Shown: positions 1-8,722, counted from the stretch's first letter. The stretch: DNA of 64,000 nucleotides from Rhizobium sp. SSA_523 (GCF_030435705.1 NZ_CP129380.1:124001-188000), one strand, 5' to 3'. Notes: generated by a model not told the origin, from the sequence alone. Numbers and translations are program-made.

Positions 1-172
1 AATGGAGACCAACAGTCCGTTCTGATATTACAGGAGCAAGAGCGCTTTGATTGTAAGGCAATGGCGGCTGCGAAAACGGTGTTGCTGCTCGAGCAACCTT
101 TGGTGACGAAAGCGTTGAGGATAGTGCAACTGCGCCGCCCGCGGCAAGTAACGCGCGTCTGGAGATGTTCAT
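1..172 (-). CDS. Tat-exported Fe/Mn superoxide dismutase, N-terminal part
   Basis: Partial gene running off the left edge; only the first 57 codons are visible. Translation from the ATG at 170-172 gives a twin-arginine signal (ISRRALLAAGGAVALSS), then PFSQPPLPYNQSALAPVIS and RTVGLH. This matches the start of Fe/Mn superoxide dismutases (PF..PPLPY...AL.P.IS..T...H), whose last His begins the metal site. A GAGGA ribosome site lies just upstream. The enzyme would dismutate superoxide in the periplasm. It follows the redoxin gene by 47 bases on the same strand, so the two probably form an oxidative-stress operon. The family call rests on a short stretch because the catalytic domain is outside the window. 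Confidence 0.8.
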   Translation of the reverse strand, partial: MNISRRALLAAGGAVALSSTLSSPKVARAATPFSQPPLPYNQSALAPVISERTVGLH

Positions 173-219
173 TGGATTTCCTCTCTGATTTAAGCTTTAT
201 GGGTACTGTCCGGTAACGA

Positions 220-783
220 TCATCTAGATTGATGTTCGACACTGCATCGCCCGTTAGCGCAGCCGTTTGGTTCATACTGCGCAGTCTCTACCTGTGGCTC
301 TTCCTGTGAGGCGGCGAGTGCCATGGCGATGCGTGCTCCAAGCGCAATATCGTCTTCCACGCCAAAGGCAGCATGAATGATCGCTCCATCACGCCCGATT
401 AGAACAGACGAGGGAGTTCCGCGGAACCCATATCGCTGCATTGTGATTGGGGTATCTGATCGAGGGTCTGCAAGATCAACGCCAACAGGGGAGGTGATCC
501 GGTATTCGTGGAGGAATGCTTCAAGAGTAATCGGGCTCATCGCCTGATGATGCTCAAAGACGGTGTGAAGACCGATGATTTGCAAATCGGATCTAGCAAA
601 GATCCTTTCCACCCGCTTCATTTGCGGAATTGCGTCTGAGACGCAGCCCGGGCAAAGCAGCTGGAAAGCGTGCAGCCAGATCGGCTTTCCTCTTAGATTG
701 GCGAGTGTCAGAGGCACCTTGGTGTTGAACCACTGGCTGACGGCCAGTTCGGGTGCGAGGGTGATATGGTTTGAACCAGGCAT
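220..783 (-). CDS. thioredoxin-fold redoxin (AhpC/TSA or TlpA-like)
   Basis: About 187 residues from the ATG at 781-783, which has an AGAGGA ribosome site; an upstream TTG at 813 is less likely. The motif FQLLCPGCVSDAIPQ is a CxxC redox centre in the position expected for a thioredoxin fold, and RGTPSSVLIGRDG resembles the cis-Pro loop (TPxxxxI). No signal peptide is obvious, so it probably acts in the cytoplasm. The tail is Cys-rich (NGCANGRCS). It lies directly upstream of the exported superoxide dismutase gene, which suggests a role in peroxide or thiol stress. Family assignment is good; the exact substrate is unknown. Confidence 0.72.
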   Translation of the reverse strand: MPGSNHITLAPELAVSQWFNTKVPLTLANLRGKPIWLHAFQLLCPGCVSDAIPQMKRVERIFARSDLQIIGLHTVFEHHQAMSPITLEAFLHEYRITSPVGVDLADPRSDTPITMQRYGFRGTPSSVLIGRDGAIIHAAFGVEDDIALGARIAMALAASQEEPQVETAQYEPNGCANGRCSVEHQSR

Positions 784-1109
784 AACACAGTATCCTCTTA
801 TGATGCGATTCAACTCGAACTCAGCTCAGGAACTATAGTCACGCAATATGTATAGGAATCCTATTTAAATGCAAGAGACGTGTCGCATCACTCAGCAGAT
901 GGAATTTGAATTGATAGAAGCCTCCTATTAGACTCATATAAAATTCGTCATTCTCTAACTTCCTCCGTTTCCTTACCGCTTCCTGAGCGAGCTCTTGGTC
1001 ATGCCATTCAGACTCTTTTGCGGGAGGATGACAGTCGGTTGACCGGAGCATACTGAAATGCGCAGCGGCAAGCCCGCTTGATACGCGCCAGCTCCTGCGG
1101 AATTCCGAT
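784..1109. other. intergenic region between divergent genes
   Basis: A+T-rich spacer between the leftward redoxin-SOD pair and the rightward flavoprotein gene; it should contain both promoters. A 70-codon minus-strand frame (839-1051) exists, but it has no recognisable motif and no convincing ribosome site, so it is not called as a gene. Confidence 0.5.
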
Positions 1110-2501
1110 ATGATTGAAACTGATTATCTGGTGATTGGCGCTGGCCTTTCAGGTCTCGCCTTCGCCGACGAATTGACCCGGCGAACAGATGCCCATGTTA
1201 CCATCGTGGATAAACGTGACGCGCCTGGTGGTCATTGGAACGACGCCTACCCATTCGTGCGGCTGCACCAGCCCAGCAGCTTTTACGGAGTTGAATCCAC
1301 CCCTTTAGGCGACGAAAGAATTGATAGTGACGGTTATAACAAGGGCTTCGCCCGCCTGGCGGATGCACCGGAAATTATCGCCTATTGCCATGCCGTGATG
1401 AGGGATCGACTGCTGGCAAGTGGCCGCGTCTCGTATTTACCGATGAGCAGCTATGAAACTGGAGACAGGGTAAGACAGCTATTGTCCGGCAAGGTTCAGC
1501 AGATCCGGATCAGACGAAAGCTTGTGGACGCGAGCTACTATACCAATTCAATCCCCCTGACGCACAAGCGCACCTTTACAACTGGTCCCGGCGTGAGGCG
1601 TATCGTGCCAAATGACCTTCCAAGAGTGGCCCACGAGTTTGATTACTATGCCGTGATTGGAGCGGGAAAAACCGCAACAGACACCTGCCTGTGGCTCCTG
1701 TCTCGGGGTGTTGCTCCGGAACGGATAAGATGGGTTGTATCTCGCGATCAATGGTTCGTTAATCGGGCGAAAATCCAACCCGCGCCTGAGTTTTTCACTG
1801 AGGTCTTCTCGGGCATTGCTCAGGCGCGGGAGGACATCGCGCTCGCCACCTCCGCCAGAGATCTCGCCTGTCGACACGAGGAAGCCGGGTTCTGGTTGCG
1901 TGTCGACAAGAATGTTGAGCCGACGGTGTTTCGCGCTGCCTTCATGTCAGAGGGTGAAGTCGAGGCGCTATCATCGATCAGAGACGTCATCAGGATGGGT
2001 AAGGTCCGCCATCTTGCAGATGACCGGCTTGATATGTCGTCCCGGAGTGTCTCGGCGCGTCCGGACACGCTTTATATCGATTGTAGTGCTTCTGCTGTGT
2101 GCCAAAAGCCGGGCTTACCAATCTTTCAAGACGGGCGGATCGTTATACAAGCAGTTCGCTTTCCACAAATCCCGTTCAGCGGCGCGCTTATCGCATTTAT
2201 TGAGGCTCAGTTCGACACTGATGATGAGAAAAATGCACTGGCTGCACCCGTTCCCGTACCCATTTCGGTCGACGATTATATTCGCGGAATGAAGGTCGAT
2301 CTCGAGAACAGGTTGCGACAGGCAACAAGTCCGCCCGTGAGAGACTGGATCAAAAACTCCCGGCTAGACGGCTTCTCAATGATGGCTTCTGGCATCGATC
2401 CCAAAGACCTCGAAAAGGTAGCGTTGCTGGATCGGATTAAAGCGTCGACCGTCGCAGCCTATAGCAACATATCGAGGTTGCTCACGACACTGCCAGCGTG
2501 A
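1110..2501 (+). CDS. FAD/NAD(P)-binding flavin monooxygenase-like protein
   Basis: 463 residues. The N-terminus YLVIGAGLSGLAFADEL is a Rossmann FAD-binding GxGxxG, followed by VDKRDAPGGHWNDAYPF. The GGHW segment is typical of flavin-containing and Baeyer-Villiger-like monooxygenases. A second dinucleotide-binding motif, YAVIGAGKTATDTC, lies near residue 180 and would bind NAD(P)H. The protein is expected to be a soluble oxidoreductase using O2 and NAD(P)H; its substrate cannot be read from sequence. It starts a plus-strand run with an acetyltransferase, a PepSY membrane protein, a methyltransferase and a MOSC protein, so it may belong to a small-molecule modification set. That link is inference. 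Confidence 0.78.
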   Translation: MIETDYLVIGAGLSGLAFADELTRRTDAHVTIVDKRDAPGGHWNDAYPFVRLHQPSSFYGVESTPLGDERIDSDGYNKGFARLADAPEIIAYCHAVMRDRLLASGRVSYLPMSSYETGDRVRQLLSGKVQQIRIRRKLVDASYYTNSIPLTHKRTFTTGPGVRRIVPNDLPRVAHEFDYYAVIGAGKTATDTCLWLLSRGVAPERIRWVVSRDQWFVNRAKIQPAPEFFTEVFSGIAQAREDIALATSARDLACRHEEAGFWLRVDKNVEPTVFRAAFMSEGEVEALSSIRDVIRMGKVRHLADDRLDMSSRSVSARPDTLYIDCSASAVCQKPGLPIFQDGRIVIQAVRFPQIPFSGALIAFIEAQFDTDDEKNALAAPVPVPISVDDYIRGMKVDLENRLRQATSPPVRDWIKNSRLDGFSMMASGIDPKDLEKVALLDRIKASTVAAYSNISRLLTTLPA

Positions 2502-2570
2502 GTTAGGCAATTAGCAATGGGATTGGATCAGGCCCAGAATTCAGTGGCCTCGGTTTAGCTGGAGAATAAA

Positions 2571-3107
2571 ATGAACTTTTCCTACGCTGCAATTGAGAAC
2601 GCATCGGAACTCGTATCGCTGATCAATTCAGCCTACCGCCTGCCCAGTTCCTCACCGGGGTGGACTGATGAGCGAGAGGTCATTTCAGGGCCACGGATTG
2701 ACGCCCAAACTATTCTATCGGAATTTGAAGCAGGGCGGTTCTTACTGTCCCGCACTGCCCCTGAAGAAGAAGTCGTTGGCTGCGTTCACATATCCGGTCT
2801 GGAAGACAATGCTTGGTATATTTCGCTTCTCGCAGTGAAGCCAACTTATCAAAGGGGAGGTCTTGGAGCCTCCATTCTCAACGAAGTTGAAAAACAGGCT
2901 GCTGCCGAGGGCGCATCTTGCCTTCGCATAACAGTAATCAATCATCGCAAACCCTTGATTGCCTGGTATGAACGTCGCGGCTTCCGCAAAACCGGTGCAG
3001 AGGTTCCATTCCCCTATGACGATCCGAGCGTAGGCATTCCGCTTCGGGATGATCTGGCTCTGGTCGTACTCGAAAAGCCTTTGAGAGCCGACGAAACGAC
3101 CGACTGA
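2571..3107 (+). CDS. GNAT family N-acetyltransferase
   Basis: 178 residues. The acetyl-CoA motif appears as YISLLAVKPTYQRGGLGASI (the R/Q-x-x-G-x-G/A loop is QRGGLGA), followed by the C-terminal GNAT signature PLIAWYERRGFRKTG. A GGAG ribosome site sits 6 bases before the ATG. It would transfer an acetyl group from acetyl-CoA to an amine of an unknown substrate in the cytoplasm. It begins 69 bases after the flavoprotein gene on the same strand, which is compatible with co-transcription. Confidence 0.85.
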   Translation: MNFSYAAIENASELVSLINSAYRLPSSSPGWTDEREVISGPRIDAQTILSEFEAGRFLLSRTAPEEEVVGCVHISGLEDNAWYISLLAVKPTYQRGGLGASILNEVEKQAAAEGASCLRITVINHRKPLIAWYERRGFRKTGAEVPFPYDDPSVGIPLRDDLALVVLEKPLRADETTD

Positions 3108-3235
3108 ACATGCGGTGACAGATGTAGTTCGTGACGTCGGAATGTTCTGGCATTTGGGTCTTTCCACCCGTTCAGGTCTTAGCAAAGCATCATTTGACCG
3201 CAGAATTCCGGAGCGGTCATATTGGGAGATCTATA

Positions 3236-4588
3236 ATGATCACTTCCACAAATCGCGTCGGCCCCGTCGGTGCTTCACTCTATCGCGCCATTTGGCGTTG
3301 GCACTTCTTTGCGGGCCTGTTGGTGATCCCGGCACTGCTCAATTTGGCGATTACGGGCTCCCTCTATCTGTTCAAGGACGAGATCAATAATTCCGTCTTT
3401 TCCTATCGCTATACGGTGAGAGCCTCCGGCGATGCACTCAACCCGGAAACTATTGTCGAGAAAGCAGTGGCAGCCATTCCTGGGTCTACTGCAACTACTT
3501 ACAAAAACCCTGCGTCAGTGACGCAATCCGCTATAGTCACAGTCTTACACGACAATGTATCGACCCTTGTTTTCGTCAATCCATACACTGGCAAAATCCT
3601 GGATAAGGTAAGTGTAGAAAGCGAATTCAATTACATTGTTAAGCGCATACACAGCTGGGCATTTTTCGGCAGTTGGGCCAATAAGCTTATTGAGATCGCT
3701 GGCGGGTTCACAATGGTGCTTGTTGTAACAGGCATATATCTCTGGTGGCCTCGCCGACAATCCGGTGGTGTGATATCAGTCAGAGGCAACTCTTCACAGC
3801 GCGTTTTTTGGCGGGATCTCCACGCGATAACAGGAGTTTCAGCGGGGGCGTTTATCTTCTTCCTCGCACTGAGTGGAATGCCTTGGTCAGGATTCTGGGG
3901 CAGTAACCTCAGTAATTGGGCAAACGAAAGAGGTCTCGGATATCCTGCGCAGTTGTGGGATGACGTTCCAAAATCAAGCAAAGTATCAAAAGACATTTTG
4001 CCCAAGGTCGGATGGGCAGTCGAGCAAGCTCCCGTTCCACTATCGGATGCAGCCGTGCTTGAAGCAAAGCCGCCAGTAGGGCTGGATACAATCGTGGAGC
4101 AGGCAAAAGCTGGCGGGATCAGCCCCGGCTTCGATGTCGCGCTGCCAAGAAATCCGAGCGGTGTCTACTCGGCAGCCATTTATCCTGATCAGGTTGCTGG
4201 ACAGCGCATGATCCATTTTGACCAGTATTCCGGAAAGCCGCTAGTCGACTTATCCTATGCGCAATACCCCATCCTTGGCAAATCTATCGAATGGGGTATC
4301 AGTGTACATCAAGGGCAGGAGTATGGGCGCGTCAATCAACTCTTGATGCTCACCGCTTGTCTTCTGATAATTGGCATGAGTGTCACAAGCGTTGTTATGT
4401 GGTGGAAACGACGACCCGCCGGAACTTTGGGAGTTCCTCCTAAACCTCGTTCACATCCAATTCATGTGGGTCTTTGGCTCGTGATTATTCTGTTTTCTCT
4501 CGCGTTTCCCCTCAGCGGCCTGGCGATATTGGTCATGATCTTCATTGATCAAATCCTGGTGCGACTCGTCAAAATAGCGATTGCTTGA
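3236..4588 (+). CDS. PepSY-associated transmembrane protein (PiuB-like)
   Basis: About 450 residues. The start at 3236 is chosen because GGGAG lies 7 bases upstream and the protein then begins with a short basic segment before the first membrane helix (WHFFAGLLVIPALLNLAITG). At least four hydrophobic segments are visible: near the N-terminus, near residue 160 (GGFTMVLVVTGIYLWW), near 200, and two at the C-terminus ending GLAILVMIFIDQILVRLV. Helices followed by WWP/WWK and basic residues are characteristic of the PepSY_TM family, often iron-regulated inner-membrane proteins or reductases for siderophore iron. Its specific role here is not shown. Confidence 0.8.
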   Translation: MITSTNRVGPVGASLYRAIWRWHFFAGLLVIPALLNLAITGSLYLFKDEINNSVFSYRYTVRASGDALNPETIVEKAVAAIPGSTATTYKNPASVTQSAIVTVLHDNVSTLVFVNPYTGKILDKVSVESEFNYIVKRIHSWAFFGSWANKLIEIAGGFTMVLVVTGIYLWWPRRQSGGVISVRGNSSQRVFWRDLHAITGVSAGAFIFFLALSGMPWSGFWGSNLSNWANERGLGYPAQLWDDVPKSSKVSKDILPKVGWAVEQAPVPLSDAAVLEAKPPVGLDTIVEQAKAGGISPGFDVALPRNPSGVYSAAIYPDQVAGQRMIHFDQYSGKPLVDLSYAQYPILGKSIEWGISVHQGQEYGRVNQLLMLTACLLIIGMSVTSVVMWWKRRPAGTLGVPPKPRSHPIHVGLWLVIILFSLAFPLSGLAILVMIFIDQILVRLVKIAIA

Positions 4589-4741
4589 ATTTCCTCGAAG
4601 GGTGCCGCGACTTGAATTGACGTCGACTGACTAGAGCCAATCTTGCGCAGGTCAGTGGCCTAGCCCTGAAAAACTGTCCGGCCCTGTGTGAAGGTCCGGG
4701 GAGCATCTAGATACAATATCCACGCATAAAAGGATTTAAAT

Positions 4742-5593
4742 ATGAAAGATGCTTCATCGCAGCCCGTTAATCCCTTCATGACCGACGCATTCGCCCGTGT
4801 CTACGAGGAAACCGGCGAGAGAATTACCGGTCAGGCTTCACGCGCTGCATTGAAGTACACCGGTAATATTGAACCTGGCCACCGCATACTGGACATCGCT
4901 GCCGGAACCGGCGCTTTGACCATTCCTGCCGCTGAGATGGGTGCCAATGTCACGGCTATTGATATTGCACCGGGCATGGTCAGGCGTTTGGCGAGTAAAA
5001 TTGGGTCATTTCCAAATGCGGAAGCTTTGGAGATGGACGGGGCTCGTATGGATTTTCCCGATGGAGCCTTTGATCTGACTTTTTCGATCTTTGGCGTGAT
5101 AGTTTTTACGGACTGGCGGAAAGGCTTAACCGAACAGTGCCGTGTTACGCGATCGGGCGGAAGAGGTTGTGTGGTGACTTGGCGCGATCCGTCCGGCGGA
5201 GGACCGTTCCAAATTATGGCTGCATCCATTGGCAGGGCGCTGCCAGACCGTTCGCCTGCATTCAAGCCGGAAGCTTTTGTTCGTCTTAGTGAGCCAGATC
5301 ATCTGATTGCCGAAATGGAAGCGGCTGGATTTCAGGATGTGTCTGTAGAGGAGATCGAATGTTACTGGGAAGGGCCAGCGGGGGAGGCATATCTGGAACA
5401 GTTGCGCGCGCTACATAGCTACATGCCGCCTTATGTCATGCTTTCTCCTGAAGATAAGCTACTGGTTGATGAAGAAGTGGTTCGTCTCAGTCAATCCAAA
5501 GCCGTAGACGGTAAACTTCGGCTCCCGTCCACAGTTCTGATCGCGGTCGGAACGAAAGCTGATGCGACGCCCCATCAAAGTACAGTTCTTTGA
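4742..5593 (+). CDS. class I SAM-dependent methyltransferase
   Basis: 283 residues. Motif I of the Rossmann-like methyltransferase fold is clear: ILDIAAGTGALTIPAAEMGA, followed by the acidic end of strand 2 (VTAIDIAPGMV) and a motif II/post-I region, FPDGAFDLTFSIFGVIVFTD. This is the UbiE/Methyltransf_11-type arrangement. The TGA stop overlaps the TTG start of the MOSC gene (TTGA), so the two are translationally coupled. The methyl acceptor is unknown. Confidence 0.85.
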   Translation: MKDASSQPVNPFMTDAFARVYEETGERITGQASRAALKYTGNIEPGHRILDIAAGTGALTIPAAEMGANVTAIDIAPGMVRRLASKIGSFPNAEALEMDGARMDFPDGAFDLTFSIFGVIVFTDWRKGLTEQCRVTRSGGRGCVVTWRDPSGGGPFQIMAASIGRALPDRSPAFKPEAFVRLSEPDHLIAEMEAAGFQDVSVEEIECYWEGPAGEAYLEQLRALHSYMPPYVMLSPEDKLLVDEEVVRLSQSKAVDGKLRLPSTVLIAVGTKADATPHQSTVL

Positions 5594-6330
5594 TCGGGCA
5601 AGATTTTAACCTGCTTGCCTTGCAAATTGGCGGCCTTTCACAGCTTGGTATCGAGGGGGTATTGAGCGGTATTGATAAAACCCCGGTCGATCAAACGGTC
5701 AACCTGTCGCTGTGCGGTTTTGAAGGCGATAGACAGGGTGATACGTCTAAACATGGCGGACCAGAGAAAGCGGTGCATCACTATCCGTTTGACCATTATG
5801 CTGTTTGGCGAAATGAACTTGGCGGTCATTCGTTACTGACGAAGCCCGGTGCCTTCGGGGAAAATCTGACGACGATCGGTCTGACGGAGGAGACGGTTGC
5901 CATTGGCGATGTGTTCAGACTTGGAACTTCGATAATCGAGGTTAGTCAGGGGCGGCAACCCTGTTGGCGCCTCAACGTCCGCTTCGGTCTTGCAACTATG
6001 GCCAAGCAAGTTCAGCGAACAGGTCGCACGGGCTGGTACTACCGTGTGCTGGAGACTGGTGCTGTCCGGCCCGAAGACAGACTGGTACTGACAGATCGAA
6101 AGCAAGCGGACTGGACACTCTCCCGGATATGGCATGCCTTCTATGTGAACACACTGGATTACCGAGAGCTTGGAGGTATCGCTAACCTTCCTCAATTAGC
6201 TGACGGCTGGAGACGGTACGCCTTGCGAAGGCTGGAAACAGGTCAGGTAGAGGATTGGTCACGCCGCTTAGGCGAGGTGTCTGACGCGGATATGATCGAT
6301 AAGAGTGCAGCCAAATCTGACTTTTTCTGA
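5590..6330 (+). CDS. MOSC domain protein (YiiM-like)
   Basis: 246 residues starting at a TTG that overlaps the upstream stop. Visible family features are DRQGDTSKHGGPEKAVHHYP, FGENLTTIGLTEETVAIGD, and a conserved Cys in VSQGRQPCWRLNVRFG. These are the core of MOSC proteins, which bind sulfur or molybdenum cofactor and in YiiM reduce N-hydroxylated compounds. The 3' end overlaps the convergent nsrR gene by about 88 bases. Reduction of hydroxylated N-compounds would fit the nearby nitrosative-stress genes, but that is inference. Confidence 0.82.
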   Translation: MIGQDFNLLALQIGGLSQLGIEGVLSGIDKTPVDQTVNLSLCGFEGDRQGDTSKHGGPEKAVHHYPFDHYAVWRNELGGHSLLTKPGAFGENLTTIGLTEETVAIGDVFRLGTSIIEVSQGRQPCWRLNVRFGLATMAKQVQRTGRTGWYYRVLETGAVRPEDRLVLTDRKQADWTLSRIWHAFYVNTLDYRELGGIANLPQLADGWRRYALRRLETGQVEDWSRRLGEVSDADMIDKSAAKSDFF

Positions 6331-6707
6331 GCTACATCAGCAAGAGTGTAGCGATCGAAAACCGCTACGAATGCAGCTGTTGCTTCCCGTAAAACATTTG
6401 GCAACCCACAAGCAGGAGCAATGATGCAACCGTCACAAACAAAGAGATCTGTCAGCTTTTCGGTATGCCTCAAAATGGATCCAAGGTTGATCTGATCCGC
6501 AGGCTTTGCCAGACGAATACCGCCGTTGCGTCCTCGGATCGCTTGGATGAAGCCTGCACCTGCGAGGTCTTGAACGACCTTCATGAGGTGGTTTTCCGAG
6601 ATGTCGTAGATACTGGCAACCTGGCGGATCGATGCTAGCCGATCATCTTTCGCTGCAAGGTGAATCATGACCCGCATCGCGTAATCGCTGTAAGTCGAAA
6701 GTTTCAT
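6243..6707 (-). CDS. nsrR: Rrf2 family nitric-oxide sensor repressor NsrR
   Basis: 154 residues from the ATG at 6705-6707 (MKLSTYSDYAMRV), which has an AGGAG site 5 bases upstream; the longer frame would start inside an operator. Winged helix: LASIRQVASIYDISENHLMK and RGRNGGIRLAK. Cys91, Cys94 and Cys100 (FVCDGCIIAPACGL) form the expected Fe-S cluster ligands; the spacing of the first two differs from the E. coli protein. NsrR with an intact cluster represses NO-detoxification genes and is released by NO. The divergent globin-hmp genes and two NsrR-type palindromes between them support the name strongly. Confidence 0.88.
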   Translation of the reverse strand: MKLSTYSDYAMRVMIHLAAKDDRLASIRQVASIYDISENHLMKVVQDLAGAGFIQAIRGRNGGIRLAKPADQINLGSILRHTEKLTDLFVCDGCIIAPACGLPNVLREATAAFVAVFDRYTLADVAQKKSDLAALLSIISASDTSPKRRDQSST

Positions 6708-6740
6708 AGCCGCTCCTGCGACAAAATGGCATCGAATGAA

Positions 6741-6763
6741 AACATGCATTTACATAGCATCTT
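6741..6763. promoter_or_regulatory. NsrR-like operator, upstream copy
   Basis: 23-bp imperfect palindrome with left half AACATGCATTT and right half ATAGCATCTT. Compared with the known NsrR consensus (AAGATGCATTT, one base, then its reverse complement) it has four mismatches. It lies on the nsrR side of the divergent intergenic region and is consistent with autoregulation. Confidence 0.6.
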
Positions 6764-6777
6764 TTTCGGATCAATAA

Positions 6778-6800
6778 TAGATGCAATTCAAATGCATCTT
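6778..6800. promoter_or_regulatory. NsrR-like operator, promoter-proximal copy
   Basis: 23-bp palindrome with perfect 7-base arms AGATGCA (6779-6785) and TGCATCT (6793-6799). It matches the NsrR consensus at all but two positions. It sits 10 bases before the globin start codon, well placed to block the promoter or leader of the globin-hmp transcript. Confidence 0.82.
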
Positions 6801-6810
6801 TAGGTGAGTT

Positions 6811-7317
6811 ATGGGCGAAATCACTCTCATGCAAGAAGACATTATGCTGGTGCTGTCTCGCTTTTATGCGAAAGCACGGCGAGATGCCGAACTCGGCCCA
6901 GTGTTTAACGATGCGGTGAAGGACTGGAGCGAGCATCTCCAACGGCTCGAAGATTTTTGGTCATCGCTCATGCTGACCACCGGCCGGTATAAGGGCAATC
7001 CTGTTGCCATGCATCTCATCCATGCGGATCGGATCGAGCCGCACATGTTCGTGCGCTGGCTCAAGCTTTGGGAGGAAACGACCAATGAATTGGTGTCAGC
7101 TGACGTCGCATGGGAAATGCAGACCAAAGCCGCGCGGATTGCGGAGAGGCTTAACACGGCGATGCATGGGCCCGAGGCAGTTATAGTTGCGCGGCGGCCG
7201 GAAGATGACGGTCGATTGCGGCAGAAAAGCTTAGGTGAAATCGACGCGGTGCCGGTTCCAATCTCTGAAAAAGATGGAGAACAGGCCCAAAGCAGCTCGG
7301 GGCCATGTTTCACATGA
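6811..7317 (+). CDS. group III truncated haemoglobin
   Basis: 168 residues. The N-terminal 125 residues show the group III 2/2-globin pattern: VLSRFYAKARRDAELGPVF, a WSEHLQRLEDFWSSLML segment, then the haem-ligand region MHLIHADRIEPHMFVRWLKL. The C-terminal 40 residues are a polar extension with no known fold. The family binds O2 and NO and is often linked to nitrosative stress. It is first in the NsrR-controlled unit, 156 bases upstream of hmp. No separate promoter was identified before hmp. Confidence 0.85.
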   Translation: MGEITLMQEDIMLVLSRFYAKARRDAELGPVFNDAVKDWSEHLQRLEDFWSSLMLTTGRYKGNPVAMHLIHADRIEPHMFVRWLKLWEETTNELVSADVAWEMQTKAARIAERLNTAMHGPEAVIVARRPEDDGRLRQKSLGEIDAVPVPISEKDGEQAQSSSGPCFT

Positions 7318-7473
7318 TCGGCGATCGAATTGCGATGAAGATACGCCCAATTCACAGCGGGCTCCAGATCCGCGCGCTGTCTGGCGGGGCTCCATCCCGT
7401 TCGCTTTCATCTTGAATGTCTCGACCGCGATAGCCGAGCATTTTTTGAGTACCCAACATCAAGGAACTTTCCC

Positions 7474-8688
7474 ATGACTACATCTCTCAGTGAATCTACG
7501 ATCCTGCTTGTCAAAAGCAGTGTTCCGGCGCTTGCGGTGCACGGAACAGCCATCACTACGGCAATGTATGCCCGCCTTTTCCAGAATGAGCATATAAAGG
7601 CGTTATTCAATCACTCCAATCAGGGTGAGGGCGGATCGCAGGTTCATGCGCTGGCGGCGGCAATCCTGGCCTATGCTCAGAATATTGATAATCTGACGCC
7701 TGTTGTCCCGGTGGTCGAGCGGATCGCTCATAAGCACATCGGCTATCACATCCTGCCCGAGCATTATCCTTATGTTGCCAATGCACTGCTTGACGCGATC
7801 AAAGATGTTTTGGGTGATGCCGCAACGCCAGAACTTCTACAGGCTTGGGGTGAAGCCTATTGGTTTCTCGCCAATCTTTTGATGGCGCGCGAAGCTGACA
7901 TTCGAGAGACGCTTGAAGCGGAAGCTGGAGGATGGAAGGGTTGGCGTCCTTTCGTTATCGCTGAAAAAACCCAAGAAAGCAGCGTCATTACGACCTTTAT
8001 CCTCAAGCCTGCAGACGGCGGTCGCGTCATAAGACATAAGCCGGGGCAATATCTGACGTTGAACTTGGCTCTACCCGACGGCTCAAGCGTCAAACGGAAT
8101 TATTCAATCTCCAGTTCGCCGAACGATAGTCACTACCGCATCTCAGTCAAACGGGAGGCAAGTGGAGCAGGCGGATCACGCTTTTTGCATGACTCTGCCC
8201 AAGTCGGTGCCACGTTTGAAGTGACGCCCCCAGCAGGTGACTTTTTCCTTCCTGACGAACCTGTTCGACCGGTCGTACTTCTTTCCGCGGGCGTCGGGCT
8301 TACTCCGATGGTTAGCATGATTGAGACGATCGGGGCCAACTATCCTGAAGTACAGGCGCATTACGTGCATGCAGCTTTAAACAGCTCCACCCATGCAATG
8401 GATCGCCATGTAAGAGCCATTGCAAGGAACCACGGGCGTATTTCTGTTGCCACCTTCTACAGCGAGCCCGCTTCTACTGATGCAGCCGGCCTGACGCATG
8501 ACTACGACGGTTTTATTAGCGTCGACTGGTTAAAGCACAACACGCCGTTCGCGACAGGCGATTTCTACCTGTGTGGTCCCAAGCCATTTCTCAAGTCACT
8601 CGTGACAGGCCTTTGGAAGGCCGGGGTGGATGCAGAACGGATCCATTTTGAATTCTTCGGACCGTCTGACGAACTTCTTGCGGCTTAA
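7474..8688 (+). CDS. hmp: flavohaemoglobin, nitric oxide dioxygenase
   Basis: 404 residues, the usual length. Residues 1-140 are a globin domain with the proximal-His region VVERIAHKHIGYHI. Residues 155-260 are the FAD domain with GQYLTLNL and RNYSISSSP. Residues 265-400 are the NAD domain with LLSAGVGLTPMVSM, FYLCGPKPFL and a terminal FEFFGP. The enzyme oxidises NO to nitrate with O2 and NAD(P)H in the cytoplasm. Position downstream of the NsrR operators and the globin fits NO-induced expression. An AAGGAA ribosome site precedes the ATG. Confidence 0.95.
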   Translation: MTTSLSESTILLVKSSVPALAVHGTAITTAMYARLFQNEHIKALFNHSNQGEGGSQVHALAAAILAYAQNIDNLTPVVPVVERIAHKHIGYHILPEHYPYVANALLDAIKDVLGDAATPELLQAWGEAYWFLANLLMAREADIRETLEAEAGGWKGWRPFVIAEKTQESSVITTFILKPADGGRVIRHKPGQYLTLNLALPDGSSVKRNYSISSSPNDSHYRISVKREASGAGGSRFLHDSAQVGATFEVTPPAGDFFLPDEPVRPVVLLSAGVGLTPMVSMIETIGANYPEVQAHYVHAALNSSTHAMDRHVRAIARNHGRISVATFYSEPASTDAAGLTHDYDGFISVDWLKHNTPFATGDFYLCGPKPFLKSLVTGLWKAGVDAERIHFEFFGPSDELLAA

Positions 8689-8703
8689 GCCCCAGACGAA
8701 CGA

Positions 8704-8722
8704 GGGCGGGACAAGCCCGCCC
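8704..8722 (+). other. intercistronic hairpin after hmp
   Basis: GGGCGGG (8704-8710) and CCCGCCC (8716-8722) form a perfect 7-bp stem with loop ACAAG, 15 bases after the hmp stop. There is no T tract, so it is more likely a partial attenuator or a 3'-end stabilising structure than a full terminator. Confidence 0.4.

Noticed and set aside
839..1051. 70-codon minus-strand frame upstream of the redoxin gene
   Set aside because: No ribosome site, no motif, and it lies in an A+T-rich divergent promoter region.
7235..7477. 80-codon plus-strand frame between the globin and hmp
   Set aside because: It overlaps the globin 3' end, has no family motif, and ends at the hmp start; it is a chance frame.
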